Under the pieces are notes generated by a model that saw nothing but the letters and a program-made list of their open reading frames with translations, had not been told where the DNA came from and did no database searches. From Streptomyces atratus (lineage in GTDB: Bacteria; Actinomycetota; Actinomycetes; Streptomycetales; Streptomycetaceae): a DNA stretch of 64,000 nt. The position numbers and the translations under genes were made by a program. Shown piece by piece: positions 42,924 through 51,236 of the stretch (positions within the stretch are counted from its first letter, which is position 1; every line of letters begins with the position of its first letter). Where the stretch lies: positions 1 through 64,000 of the forward strand of contig NZ_BMRN01000013.1 of assembly GCF_014648655.1 (NCBI RefSeq), read 5' to 3'.

Positions 42924-43996
42924 TGCTCACGGTTCTTGGAGATCCGGTCGGGGGCGACGGTCGTCGGCTCGTCCACCTTCGCGCCGAACTTCGTGAAGAG
43001 TTCCGGCAGTTCCGCGCTCTTGGTGACCGGGTTCACGAACATGTTGAGCGGCATGTCCTCCTGGAACTTCTTGCTGATCAGGAAGTCCAGCAGGGCCTTG
43101 CCGCCCGCCTCGTTCTTCGCACCGTTCAGCAGACCCGCGAACTCGATCTGACGGAAGCAGGTCCCGGTGGCGACCCCGGTCGGGGCCTTTGCCGGCTGCG
43201 GCTTCGCATACAGCACCTCGACGGGTGGGCTGGAGGCGTACGAGACGACGAGCGGCCGGTCGGCCTTGGCCTTCTTGCCGCCCGCGGAGCCGGAGAACTC
43301 CTCGTTGTACGCCTGCTCCCAGCCGTCGACGACCTTGACGCCGTTGCTCTTCAGCTTCTTCCAGTAGTCCTGGTAGCCCTTCTCACCGTAGGTGGCGACG
43401 GTGCCGAGGAGGAAGCCGAGGCCGGGCGAGGAGGTCGCGGCGTTCTCGGTGACGAGGAGGTTCTTGTACGCGGGCTTCGCCAGGTCGTCGAAGGACTGCG
43501 GCGGCGCGAGCTTCTTGTCGGCGAAGTACTTCTTGTCGTAGTTGATGCAGATGTCGCCGGTGTCGATCGGGGTGACCCGGTGCTCGGCGTCCAGTTGGGT
43601 GCCGGCCGCCACCTGGTCGAGGCCCTTCGCCTCGTACGGCGTGAAGAGACCGCTGTCGAGAGCGCGGGAGAGCAGGGTGTTGTCGACGCCGAAGAACACA
43701 TCGCCGCGCGGGGAGCCCTTGGTCAGGATCTCCTGGTTGAGCGCGACACCCGCGTCGCCGCTCTTCAGCACCTTGACGGTGTACCCGGTCTCCTCCGTGA
43801 ACTCCTTGAGCACATCCTTGGAGGCGTTGAAGGAGTCATGACTGACGAGAGTCACGGTCTTCGAACCGGAGCTCTTCGTGCCGCCGGAACCGGAGTCCGA
43901 CGTGTCGGAACTCCCGCATCCGGCCAGTGCCGTGACGCCGAGCGCGGCGGCGACAGCCGTCGCCGCAAGCCGCTTGGTTCTGCGGGTGGTGCTCAT
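42887..43996 (-). CDS. thiB: Thiamine-binding periplasmic lipoprotein
   Basis: 369 aa. Signal peptide with RRTKRLAATAVAAALG and lipobox LAGC, then a Ser/Gly-rich linker and the binding domain: VTLVSHDSFNASKDVLKEFTEETGYTVKVLKSGDAG, GDVFFGVDNTLLSRALDSGLFTPYEAKG, and VDGWEQAYNEEFSG. The pattern matches ThiB, which delivers thiamine to ThiPQ. It is the first gene of the operon; a TPP riboswitch lies 90-185 bases upstream of its ATG, in the same orientation. Confidence 0.9.
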   Translation of the reverse strand: MSTTRRTKRLAATAVAAALGVTALAGCGSSDTSDSGSGGTKSSGSKTVTLVSHDSFNASKDVLKEFTEETGYTVKVLKSGDAGVALNQEILTKGSPRGDVFFGVDNTLLSRALDSGLFTPYEAKGLDQVAAGTQLDAEHRVTPIDTGDICINYDKKYFADKKLAPPQSFDDLAKPAYKNLLVTENAATSSPGLGFLLGTVATYGEKGYQDYWKKLKSNGVKVVDGWEQAYNEEFSGSAGGKKAKADRPLVVSYASSPPVEVLYAKPQPAKAPTGVATGTCFRQIEFAGLLNGAKNEAGGKALLDFLISKKFQEDMPLNMFVNPVTKSAELPELFTKFGAKVDEPTTVAPDRISKNREQWVQSWSSLVVK

Positions 43997-44082
43997 TGTG
44001 GATTCCTCCTGGGTTTTGGCCAGGAAGAGACGCGGCCCCGCCCCTGGAGAAGCGGGCAGGGCGCAACAGCATGAGTTGATGA

Positions 44083-44182
44083 CCGAACTTCCTACCCGGA
44101 ATGACCCGGGCGAGGTTCAGAGGGTCTGCGGCCGACCTGTTCTCGGTGCCGCACTCTCAGCGCTGTGGCGCTCCCCTGTCGG
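44083..44182 (-). ncRNA. TPP riboswitch (THI element)
   Basis: Read on the minus strand, the segment starts with GGGGAGC, contains the conserved CTGAGAGTGC core, then a variable arm, and GACCCTCTGAACCT, followed by a CCCGGGTCATTCCGGGTAG closing region. These are the diagnostic blocks of the TPP aptamer. It precedes thiBPQ by about 85 bases and should reduce expression when thiamine pyrophosphate is plentiful, probably at the level of translation, since no clear terminator stem lies between it and thiB. Confidence 0.95.
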
Positions 44183-44228
44183 AATATGAAGTTGATTTCA
44201 GGCCCAGGTTACACGGGACGTTGTGGCC

Positions 44229-45335
44229 TCAGCGCTCGGCTGCCGCCAGCTGCCCACAGGCCCCGTCGATCTCCTGGCCGCGGGTGTCCCGCACGGTGAC
44301 CGGCACTCCGTGTGCCGCGATCGCCTCGACGAAAGCCTTCTCGTCCTCGGGCCGCGAGGCGGTCCACTTGGATCCGGGCGTCGGGTTCAGCGGGATCAGA
44401 TTGACGTGCACCCGCTTGCCCTTGAGGAGCCGGCCGAGCCGGTCACCGCGCCACGCCTGGTCGTTGATGTCCCGGATCAGCGCGTACTCGATGGAGACAC
44501 GGCGGCCGGACTTCTCCGCGTACTCCCACGCGGCGTCCAGCACCTCGCCCACCTTCCAGCGCGTGTTCACCGGGACGAGCGTGTCGCGCAGCTCGTCGTC
44601 CGGTGCGTGCAGGGAGACAGCGAGGCGGCACTTGAAGCCCTCGTCGGCGAAACGGAGCATCGCGGGCACCAGGCCCACGGTGGAGACGGTGATCCCGCGC
44701 TGCGAGAGCCCCAGCCCGTCCGGCTCCGGGTCGGTCAGCCGGCGGATCGCGCCGACCACCCGGTTGTAGTTGGCGAGCGGCTCGCCCATGCCCATGAAGA
44801 CGATGTTGGAGAGCCGCGCCGGACCACCGGGAACCTCCCCGTCGCGCAGCGCGCGCATGCCGTCCACGATCTGGTGGACGATCTCCGCGGTCGACAGATT
44901 GCGGTCGAGACCGGCCTGTCCCGTGGCGCAGAACGGGCAGTTCATCCCGCATCCCGCCTGCGACGAGATGCACATCGTCACCCGCTCCGGATAACGCATC
45001 AGGACAGACTCGACGAGCGTCCCGTCGTGCAGCTTCCACAGCGTCTTACGAGTGGTGTCGTCGTCACAGCTGATGTGGCGGACCACCGACATCAGGTCGG
45101 GGAACATCGCCTCGGCGAGCTTGTCCCGCGAACCGGCCGGGATGTTGGTCCACTCGGCCGGGTCGTGCGCGTACCGCGCGAAGTAGTGCTGCGAGAGCTG
45201 CTGGGCGCGGAACGGCTTCTCGCCGATCGCGGCGACGGCTTCCTTGCGCTCGGCGGGCGTGAGGTCGGCGAGGTGCCGCGGCGGCTTCTTGGCTCCGCGG
45301 GGCGCGACGAAAGTGAGTTCTCCGGGCTTAGGCAT
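44229..45335 (-). CDS. rlmN: Dual-specificity RNA methyltransferase RlmN
   Basis: 368 aa. A radical-SAM enzyme that methylates C2 of A2503 in 23S rRNA and A37 of some tRNAs. The iron-sulfur ligands are in CGMNCPFCATG near residues 127-137, followed by QAGLDRNLSTAEIVHQI. The conserved MGMGEPLANY lies near 180, RWKVGEVLDAA near 258, the SIEYALIRDIND stretch near 278, and the catalytic C-terminal Cys in DTRGQEIDGACGQLAAAE near 361. The start at 45335 gives MPKPGELTFVAPRG. Its first codons and the bases before them are duplicated 1.1 kb away, which points to an integration scar. Confidence 0.93.
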   Translation of the reverse strand: MPKPGELTFVAPRGAKKPPRHLADLTPAERKEAVAAIGEKPFRAQQLSQHYFARYAHDPAEWTNIPAGSRDKLAEAMFPDLMSVVRHISCDDDTTRKTLWKLHDGTLVESVLMRYPERVTMCISSQAGCGMNCPFCATGQAGLDRNLSTAEIVHQIVDGMRALRDGEVPGGPARLSNIVFMGMGEPLANYNRVVGAIRRLTDPEPDGLGLSQRGITVSTVGLVPAMLRFADEGFKCRLAVSLHAPDDELRDTLVPVNTRWKVGEVLDAAWEYAEKSGRRVSIEYALIRDINDQAWRGDRLGRLLKGKRVHVNLIPLNPTPGSKWTASRPEDEKAFVEAIAAHGVPVTVRDTRGQEIDGACGQLAAAER

Positions 45336-45358
45336 GGTTCTTCCAGTGTCGCAGACAC
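45315..45358. repeat. Left copy of 44-bp direct repeat, overlapping the rlmN start codon
   Basis: This segment covers the first seven codons of rlmN and 23 bases upstream. It matches 46413-46456 at 40 of 44 positions (differences at repeat positions 6, 16, 26 and 35). The pair flanks a 1.1-kb island. Confidence 0.82.
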
Positions 45359-45652
45359 GCCGTGGTACCAGAGGACGTCACCAGCTCGGACGGGAGCACA
45401 GCCGGTCGTCGCTGGCCGTCGTCGGTGGTCATCGGCGGCCCTCCGACGGCCCACAGACGGCCCAGGACCGAGAGCACGGCAGTGACCGATCACACCAAAG
45501 GCGGCTGTCCAGTGGCAGCGAACCTTGAGTGTTTGCCATGGAGTCCTGACCGATGCGGATTCGTGCCATCGCAGTTTGATCTGTGGACACCCAGCAGCTC
45601 TTGCCGCTGCTGTACCTGTTGGCGCGGCGGTCGCTCGTTCCTCACGAGAGGT
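45359..45652. other. Left part of the island, no gene recognised
   Basis: About 290 bases between the left repeat and the DUF6191 gene. Frames are open but show no domain pattern or similarity I recognise. Confidence 0.35.
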
Positions 45653-45982
45653 CTAGCGGCGCCTGATCACAGCCCGCCCCGTGGTCAGGTCCACCCCGGT
45701 GACGTGTGGCGGTGCACCGGCCTCGCTGTCATGACGTACCAACTGCTCCGTGCGGCGCTGCTCGATCTCCACCCGCTTGTTCGGGTTCAAGACTGCGGCC
45801 AGCTCGTCGGCGACGGCCGCCCCCGCGCCGCTGCCGCCCCCGCCCGTCGTCAATTTGCCCACAAGTCGTCGCAGCCACCTGGGACGGCCGGTGCGCAGCA
45901 CCAGGCGCCGGGCCCCGGAAAGCACCAGCGGTACGACGATCACGGACGCCATCAGCAGGGAGACGGCCAACATCAGGACCAT
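45653..45982 (-). CDS. DUF6191-type membrane protein
   Basis: 109 aa. A single N-terminal membrane span (MVLMLAVSLLMASVIVVPLVL) and a cytosolic tail. The conserved tail pattern, a VADELAAVLNPNKRVEIEQRR stretch followed by GAPPHVTGVDLTTGRAVI, matches small Streptomyces proteins of the DUF6191 kind. Function unknown. It lies inside the repeat-bounded island, so it could be cargo brought in with the element. No ribosome site stronger than ATGAGG-like bases is seen. Confidence 0.6.
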   Translation of the reverse strand: MVLMLAVSLLMASVIVVPLVLSGARRLVLRTGRPRWLRRLVGKLTTGGGGSGAGAAVADELAAVLNPNKRVEIEQRRTEQLVRHDSEAGAPPHVTGVDLTTGRAVIRRR

Positions 45983-46127
45983 GCCGGAACAACGCCTCCC
46001 CCGCCCCGCCGGTTCCCCGACACAGTGCAAGGGCGCCGCAGCCAGTCAGCGAGGTACTCCACGATGAGCCGGGATCCGGCCGGACGATCTCAACCGATCG
46101 ACAGAACGTCTGCGGATCCGCAGCCCG

Positions 46128-46310
46128 AATCGGCTCGACCACGAAGTCTGCCTGGACGAGTTCGCCCTGCGGCCGGTCAAGGACTGGCTGGTCGAGCGCC
46201 ATCGTCGCCGGCCGCTGAGCGCCAATCCCTATCTGATCGTCAGCCCCATCACCGCCATGCACGTCGACCGGCCCGCCGTCGGCATCTCCAGTACGAACGC
46301 GGCAGTGAGA
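46128..46310 (+). pseudogene. Tyrosine recombinase remnant
   Basis: A plus-strand frame reads RLDHEVCLDEFALRPVKDWL, then ERHRRRPLSANPYLIV and a TAMHVDRPAV stretch. This is the inter-domain segment typical of a Streptomyces integrase/transposase-type tyrosine recombinase (LDEFxLxPVxxWLxERHRRWPxSxNPHLxV). The catalytic Arg, His and Tyr boxes are absent, so it is a fragment. It sits beside the right 44-bp repeat. Confidence 0.55.
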
Positions 46311-46412
46311 GCGATGACGGCCCAAGCCCAAAGGCGGCCCAAGCGGCGTAAAGAGCCAGCCGGGCAACGGAGAACACACAGGTCAAACGCTGTTTACGCC
46401 CCGTTCCCGGCT

Positions 46413-46456
46413 GAGTTTTCCGGGCTTGGGCATGGTTTTTCCAGTGCCGCAGACAC
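46413..46456. repeat. Right copy of 44-bp direct repeat
   Basis: Matches 45315-45358 at 40 of 44 positions. It preserves an ATG and the first six codons of rlmN (MPKPGKL-like) on the minus strand, as if it were a second rlmN start, but runs into unrelated sequence. Position 78 bases from the cdsA stop codon. Confidence 0.82.
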
Positions 46457-46459
46457 AAC

Positions 46460-46498
46460 AGTGAGGGCCCGCCGCCCTGTGGACAACGGACCCTCACT
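46460..46498. terminator. Weak hairpin after cdsA
   Basis: agtgaggg and ccctcact pair around a 23-base loop, 36-74 bases beyond the cdsA stop on the minus strand. It may end the frr-cdsA transcript. Confidence 0.4.
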
Positions 46499-46533
46499 CG
46501 TAAAAGCCCAGGTCAGGACAGTAGAGCTCGGGG

Positions 46534-47619
46534 TCAGCCGGAACCCACGAACAGCACCAGCAGCAGCCAGACCACCGGGGCGGTCGGCAGCAGCGAGTCC
46601 AGCCGGTCCATGATGCCGCCGTGGCCCGGCAGCAGCGTGCCCATGTCCTTGATCCCGAGGTCCCGCTTGATCATCGACTCGCCCAGGTCACCGAGAGTGG
46701 CACTGGCCGCGACCGCGAGCCCCAGCAGCAGTCCCTGCCACCAGGAACCGCCGTCGATCAGGAACTGCATGCACAGCGCACCGGCGACCATCGCGAAGGC
46801 GACAGCCCCGAACAGGCCCTCGCGGGTCTTTCCGGGGCTGATGCGCGGCGCGAGCTTGTGCTTGCCGAAGCGCCAGCCGACGGCGTACGCACCCGTGTCG
46901 CTGACCACGGTCAGCAGCAGGAACGTGAGCACCCGCTGAGGGCCGTCGTCCGCGGTCAGGAGCATGGCTACGAAGGTGGCCAGGAACGGTACGTAGAACG
47001 CGGCGAACACGCCGGCCGTGACGTCCTTGAGGTAGCCCTCGGGCGGTTCGGTCATCCGCCAGACGAGCACCGCGAGTGCGGTCAGCGCCATCGCCACCCA
47101 GGCGCCCTCGGCGCCCCGTGCGTATCCGGCCACCACCATCGCCGCGCCACCGACCGCCAACGGGATGAGCGGCGCCTTGATGCCCTTGCGCTCCTCCAGC
47201 CGGGAGGTGAGCTCCCACAGGCCCACGACGACGGCGACGGCGACCACACCGACGAAGACGGCCTTCACGATGAACAGCGAGGCGACGATGACGGCGCCGA
47301 GCCCCACACCGACCCCTATTGCGGATCGCAGATCACGGCCCGCACGTTTCTTCTGCGGGGGCGGTGGCGCGGTGGACATGGGCTCCTGCGGCTTCTCGTC
47401 ACGGAACAGGGGGCCGCCGCTCAGGCGTGCGGCCCCCTGGTCCCGGTCATCACGGTCGTCAGCGTCTCTACCTGCGTCGGAAACGTCCGGCACTATGGGC
47501 ATGGGCCGAGTCTGCTGGGCGTCATGCACATCGTATGCAGGACCCGCCGGGGCTGCCTGCATCTCGGGCGCACCCCAGCGGCCGGCTCCCTGCGGGGCGC
47601 CCCAGGAAGAGTCGTTCAT
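46534..47619 (-). CDS. cdsA: Phosphatidate cytidylyltransferase
   Basis: 361 aa, longer than the classical enzyme because of a polar 100-residue N-terminal region (QQTRPMPIVPDVSDAG, DDRDDRDQGAARL). Seven or so membrane spans follow. The signature near the C-terminus is SDTGAYAVGWRFGKHKLAPRISPGKTREGL, with GDLGESMIKRDLGIKDMGTLLPGHGGIMDRLDSL, both CdsA hallmarks, cut here for length. It makes CDP-diacylglycerol from phosphatidic acid and CTP, the branch point for phospholipids. Its ATG overlaps the frr stop by one base. Confidence 0.92.
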   Translation of the reverse strand: MNDSSWGAPQGAGRWGAPEMQAAPAGPAYDVHDAQQTRPMPIVPDVSDAGRDADDRDDRDQGAARLSGGPLFRDEKPQEPMSTAPPPPQKKRAGRDLRSAIGVGVGLGAVIVASLFIVKAVFVGVVAVAVVVGLWELTSRLEERKGIKAPLIPLAVGGAAMVVAGYARGAEGAWVAMALTALAVLVWRMTEPPEGYLKDVTAGVFAAFYVPFLATFVAMLLTADDGPQRVLTFLLLTVVSDTGAYAVGWRFGKHKLAPRISPGKTREGLFGAVAFAMVAGALCMQFLIDGGSWWQGLLLGLAVAASATLGDLGESMIKRDLGIKDMGTLLPGHGGIMDRLDSLLPTAPVVWLLLVLFVGSG

Positions 47620-48179
47620 CAGACTTCGAGCAGCTCGGCTTCCTTGTGCTTGAGCAGCTCGTCAACCTGTGCGACGTACTTCGCGGTGGTGTCGTCGAGC
47701 TCCTTCTCGGCGCGACGCACCTCGTCCTCGCCGGACTCCTTGTCCTTGACGAGCTTGTCGAGCGTCTCCTTGGCCTTGCGGCGCACGGCCCGGATGGAGA
47801 TCTTGGAGTCCTCGGCCTTCGTCTTCGCGACCTTGATGTAGTCGCGGCGACGCTCCTCGGTGAGGTCCGGGAAGGTCACCCGGATGATATTGCCGTCGTT
47901 GCTCGGGTTGACGCCGAGGTCCGAGTCGCGGATGGCCTGCTCGATGTTGCGCAGCGCGCTCTTGTCGAACGGCGTCACGACGGCCATGCGCGGCTCGGGC
48001 ACCGAGAACGAGGCGAGCTGGTTGATCGGGGTCAGCGCGCCGTAGTAGTCGGCGACGATCTTGTTGAACATCGCCGGGTGCGCACGGCCGGTACGGATCG
48101 CGGCGAAGTCCTCTTTCGCGACGACGACGGCCTTCTCCATCTTCTCCTCGGCCTCAAGGAGGGTTTCTTCGATCACCAC
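47619..48179 (-). CDS. frr: Ribosome recycling factor
   Basis: 186 aa, standard length. Landmarks are EAEEKMEKAVVVAKEDFAAIRTGRAHPAMFNKI and VRVTFPDLTEERRRDYIKVAKTKAEDSKISIRAVRRKAKE (both cut short here). It splits the post-termination ribosome together with EF-G. The GTG start at 48179 fits the family N-terminus (MIEETLLEAEEKM). Ribosome-associated genes tsf, rpsB and pyrH lie upstream on the same strand. Confidence 0.95.
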   Translation of the reverse strand: MVIEETLLEAEEKMEKAVVVAKEDFAAIRTGRAHPAMFNKIVADYYGALTPINQLASFSVPEPRMAVVTPFDKSALRNIEQAIRDSDLGVNPSNDGNIIRVTFPDLTEERRRDYIKVAKTKAEDSKISIRAVRRKAKETLDKLVKDKESGEDEVRRAEKELDDTTAKYVAQVDELLKHKEAELLEV

Positions 48180-48356
48180 GTGCTCCTGCGTGTCTTGAGT
48201 GGGCCCGGCGTGCTCGGGCCCGGCGGGTCCTGCGTCGCGTCCTCACCTGCACGGTGTCCGACCGGCAGGCCGTTGTCCATCCTTCGGGACCTGTCCCGGG
48301 GTGTTCCCCGCAGGCCCCGGACCTTCCCTCGACTTCCCTGGAAGGTCCCCCGGTTC

Positions 48357-49133
48357 TCAGGCCCGGGTGCCCTGGTCACTCACGAGCGTGCCGATCTTCT
48401 CACCCTTGACCGCGCGGGCGATATTGCCCGTGGCGGTCAGCTCGAAGACGAGGATCGGCAGCTGGTTGTCGCGGCAGAGCGTGATGGCGGTGGCGTCGGC
48501 GATCTTGAGATCGCGGGCGAGCACCTCGCTGTACTCAAGGGCGTCGAACTTCACCGCGTCGGGGTTGGTCTTCGGGTCGGAGTCGTAGACCCCGTCCACC
48601 CCGTTCTTGCCCATCAGCAGACCCTGGGCGTCGATCTCCAGGGCGCGCTGGGCGGCAGTGGTGTCGGTGGAGAAGTAGGGCATCCCCATGCCGGCGCCGA
48701 AGATGACGACACGGCCCTTCTCCAGGTGGCGCACGGCGCGCAGCGGGATGTACGGCTCCGCGACCTGCCCCATGGTGATGGCGGTCTGGACGCGGGAGTC
48801 GATGCCCTCCTTCTCCAGGAAGTCCTGGAGCGCCAGGCAGTTCATGACCGTGCCGAGCATGCCCATGTAGTCGGACCGGGCCCGGTCCATGCCGCGCTGC
48901 TGGAGCTCGGCACCGCGGAAGAAGTTGCCGCCGCCGATGACGACCGCGATTTCCGCACCGTCGCGGACGACTGCCGCGATTTCCCGGGCGATGGCGTGTA
49001 CGACGTCGGGGTCGACACCGAGCCCCCCGCCACCGGCGAACGCCTCTCCGGACAGCTTCAGCATGAAGCGCCCGGGTACCTTGCCGTCGTCGCGCTTGTG
49101 GTCACCTGTTGCGGCGTCCGCGCCCTTGTTCAT
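48357..49133 (-). CDS. pyrH: Uridylate kinase
   Basis: 258 aa. The amino-acid-kinase fold is shown by RFMLKLSGEAFAG (nucleotide Lys), VVIGGGNFFRGAE near residue 65, DYMGMLGTVMNCLALQDFLE near 90, and STDTTAAQRALEI near 150. It phosphorylates UMP to UDP in pyrimidine synthesis. The protein has a 20-residue polar N-terminal extension (GADAATGDHKRDDGK), usual in Streptomyces. The ATG at 49133 is preceded by AGGAGAATC. A hairpin between pyrH and tsf may separate their transcripts. Confidence 0.94.
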   Translation of the reverse strand: MNKGADAATGDHKRDDGKVPGRFMLKLSGEAFAGGGGLGVDPDVVHAIAREIAAVVRDGAEIAVVIGGGNFFRGAELQQRGMDRARSDYMGMLGTVMNCLALQDFLEKEGIDSRVQTAITMGQVAEPYIPLRAVRHLEKGRVVIFGAGMGMPYFSTDTTAAQRALEIDAQGLLMGKNGVDGVYDSDPKTNPDAVKFDALEYSEVLARDLKIADATAITLCRDNQLPILVFELTATGNIARAVKGEKIGTLVSDQGTRA

Positions 49134-49162
49134 GGAGATTCTCCTCGTGCACATACGAAGAA

Positions 49163-49204
49163 GGCCATTGCCGGTGGGTCTGGTGTCCCTCAGCGGCAAT
49201 GGCC
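49163..49204. terminator. Hairpin between tsf and pyrH
   Basis: ggccattgccg and cggcaatggcc are 11-bp perfect complements around a 20-base loop, 89-130 bases after the tsf stop codon. It could terminate or attenuate rpsB-tsf transcription. Confidence 0.55.
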
Positions 49205-49292
49205 TCCTCGTCAGTTCTGCGGTCGTACGGCATGTGTGCGGCCGACGACTGCACCAGACCCTATCGGGGTCCACCGTTGTTCGCGGACGGAC

Positions 49293-50129
49293 TCAGATGC
49301 CGACCTTGATGCGCGAGAAGCGCTTCAGGGTGACACCGGCCTCGTCCAGAACCTTCTGGACGGACTTCTTGTTGTCCTTGGCGAACGCCTGCTCCAGGAC
49401 GACGACGTCCTTGAAGAAGCCGTTGACGCGACCCTCGACGATCTTCGGAAGGGCGGCCTCGGGCTTGCCCTCCTCGCGAGAGGTGGCCTCGGCGACACGA
49501 CGCTCGTTCTCGACCGTCTCGGCCGGGACCTCGTCGCGGTTGAGGTACTTCGGGGCGAAGGCGGCGATGTGCTGCGCGACGTCCTTGGCGACCTCGGCGT
49601 TCTCCTTGTCGAGCTCGACCAGGACGCCGACCTGCGGCGGGAGGTCGGGCATCGTGCGGTGCATGTACGCAGCCACGTAACCGCCGGTGAACTGCGCGAA
49701 GCGGTCCAGGACGATCTTCTCGCCGAGGTTGGCGTTGGCCTCGTCGACGTATGCCTGAACGGTCTTGCCGGCCTCGATCTCGGAGGCGAGCAGCGTGGCC
49801 AGGTCGGCCGGGGAGGTCGCGGCGACGTGGGCGGCGAGCGTGTTGGCCACGGTCTGGAACTTCTCGCCCTTGGCGACGAAGTCCGTCTCGCACTTCAGCT
49901 CGAGCAGAACGCCGGAGGTCTTGTCCTCGGAGATGAGGGAGACGACGGCGCCGTTCTCGGCAGAACGGCCCTCGCGCTTGGCGACGCCCTTCTGACCCTT
50001 GATACGGAGCGCCTCGACGGCCTTGTCGACGTTGCCCTCGGCCTCGTCGAGCGCCTTCTTGCAGTCCATCATGCCGGCGCCGGTCAGCTCGCGGAGCTTC
50101 TTGACGTCAGCGGCGGTGTAGTTCGCCAT
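49293..50129 (-). CDS. tsf: Elongation factor Ts
   Basis: 278 aa. The N-terminal UBA-like part (NYTAADVKKLRELTGAGMMDCKKALDEAEGN) is followed by the conserved TDFVAKGEKFQ and the core domain. It recycles EF-Tu by exchanging GDP for GTP. The gene follows rpsB on the same strand, the classical bacterial pairing, with a hairpin in the gap. Length and N-terminus fit the family exactly. Confidence 0.95.
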   Translation of the reverse strand: MANYTAADVKKLRELTGAGMMDCKKALDEAEGNVDKAVEALRIKGQKGVAKREGRSAENGAVVSLISEDKTSGVLLELKCETDFVAKGEKFQTVANTLAAHVAATSPADLATLLASEIEAGKTVQAYVDEANANLGEKIVLDRFAQFTGGYVAAYMHRTMPDLPPQVGVLVELDKENAEVAKDVAQHIAAFAPKYLNRDEVPAETVENERRVAEATSREEGKPEAALPKIVEGRVNGFFKDVVVLEQAFAKDNKKSVQKVLDEAGVTLKRFSRIKVGI

Positions 50130-50171
50130 GAGTCTGTGTTTCTCTCTCGAAGTCTGAAAGATCTACGGGTG

Positions 50172-50211
50172 GACGGCGGGGGCGGTGCCCGTGGCACCGG
50201 CCCCCGCCGTC
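50172..50211. terminator. Hairpin between rpsB and tsf
   Basis: gacggcgggggc pairs with its complement at the far end, with ggtgcc/ggcacc extending the stem around a cgt loop. It starts 43 bases before the tsf start on the minus strand. It is probably a partial terminator that lowers tsf relative to rpsB. Confidence 0.65.
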
Positions 50212-50231
50212 ATTCAGCCGTGACGGAGGTG

Positions 50232-51140
50232 TCAGGCCTGCTCGGCGTCCGCGGCCGGAGCCTCGGCAGCGGGGGCCTCGGCAGCGGCCTCGGCCGGCGT
50301 CTCGGCGGCGTCCGCGACCTTCTCGGTCTCGGCAGAGGTCTGCACCTCGGTGTCGGCCTTCTTGTCGCCCTCGAGCAGGTCGCGCTCCCACTCGGCGAGC
50401 GGCTCGCCGGCAGCCTTCTCGCCCGGCTTCGAGTCACCGGTGGCGGCACCGGAACGGGCGATGAGACCCTCGGCGACGGCGTCGGCGATCACGCGGGTGA
50501 GCAGGGTGACGGAGCGGATCGCGTCGTCGTTGCCCGGGATCTTGTAGTCGACCTCGTCGGGGTCGCAGTTGGTGTCGAGGATCGCGACGACCGGGATGTG
50601 GAGCTTGCGCGCCTCACCGACGGCGATGTGCTCCTTCTTGGTGTCGACGATCCAGACGGCGCTCGGCACCTTCTGCATCTCGCGGATACCACCGAGGGTC
50701 TTCTCCAGCTTGGCCTTCTCGCGGGAGAGGACGAGGAGCTCCTTCTTGGTGAGGCCGGAGGCGGCCACGTCCTCGAAGTCGATGAGCTCGAGCTCCTTCA
50801 GACGCTGAAGGCGCTTGTAGACGGTGGAGAAGTTGGTGAGCATGCCACCGAGCCAACGCTGGTTGACGTACGGCATGCCGACGCGCGTCGCCTGCTCGGC
50901 GATGGCCTCCTGGGCCTGCTTCTTCGTACCCACGAACATGATGGAGCCGCCGTGCGCGACGGTCTCCTTGACGAACTCGTAGGCGCGGTCGATGTACGAC
51001 AGCGACTGGAGCAGGTCGATGATGTAGATGCCGTTGCGCTCGGTGAAGATGAAGCGCTTCATCTTCGGGTTCCAGCGACGGGTCTGGTGACCGAAGTGGA
51101 CGCCGCTTTCCAGCAGCTCCCGCATCGTGACGACGGCCAT
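50232..51140 (-). CDS. rpsB: 30S ribosomal protein S2
   Basis: 302 aa. The core begins MAVVTMRELLESGVHFGHQTRRWNPKM and includes GIYIIDLLQSL and MFVGTKKQAQEAIAEQA. The C-terminus is an Ala/Glu-rich tail of about 50 residues (AEAPAAEAPAADAEQA), common in actinobacteria. It is a small-subunit protein at the head of the mRNA exit region. The start at 51140 has CAAGGAG upstream; the longer reading to 51428 is a shadow. A hairpin at 51237-51263 lies in its leader. Confidence 0.95.
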   Translation of the reverse strand: MAVVTMRELLESGVHFGHQTRRWNPKMKRFIFTERNGIYIIDLLQSLSYIDRAYEFVKETVAHGGSIMFVGTKKQAQEAIAEQATRVGMPYVNQRWLGGMLTNFSTVYKRLQRLKELELIDFEDVAASGLTKKELLVLSREKAKLEKTLGGIREMQKVPSAVWIVDTKKEHIAVGEARKLHIPVVAILDTNCDPDEVDYKIPGNDDAIRSVTLLTRVIADAVAEGLIARSGAATGDSKPGEKAAGEPLAEWERDLLEGDKKADTEVQTSAETEKVADAAETPAEAAAEAPAAEAPAADAEQA

Positions 51141-51236
51141 GGCCGTACTCCTTGAGGTGCTCGGTTGTCGCGACCGCAGGATTGCTGTCGCGCCTGACGC
51201 CCCGACGCGCCGTGCCACAAGGGACCGAGGAGCGCG

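Noticed and set aside
47319..51155. 1278-residue plus-strand open frame
   Set aside because: It runs antisense through frr, pyrH, tsf and rpsB, all with clear family motifs; it is a GC-bias shadow.
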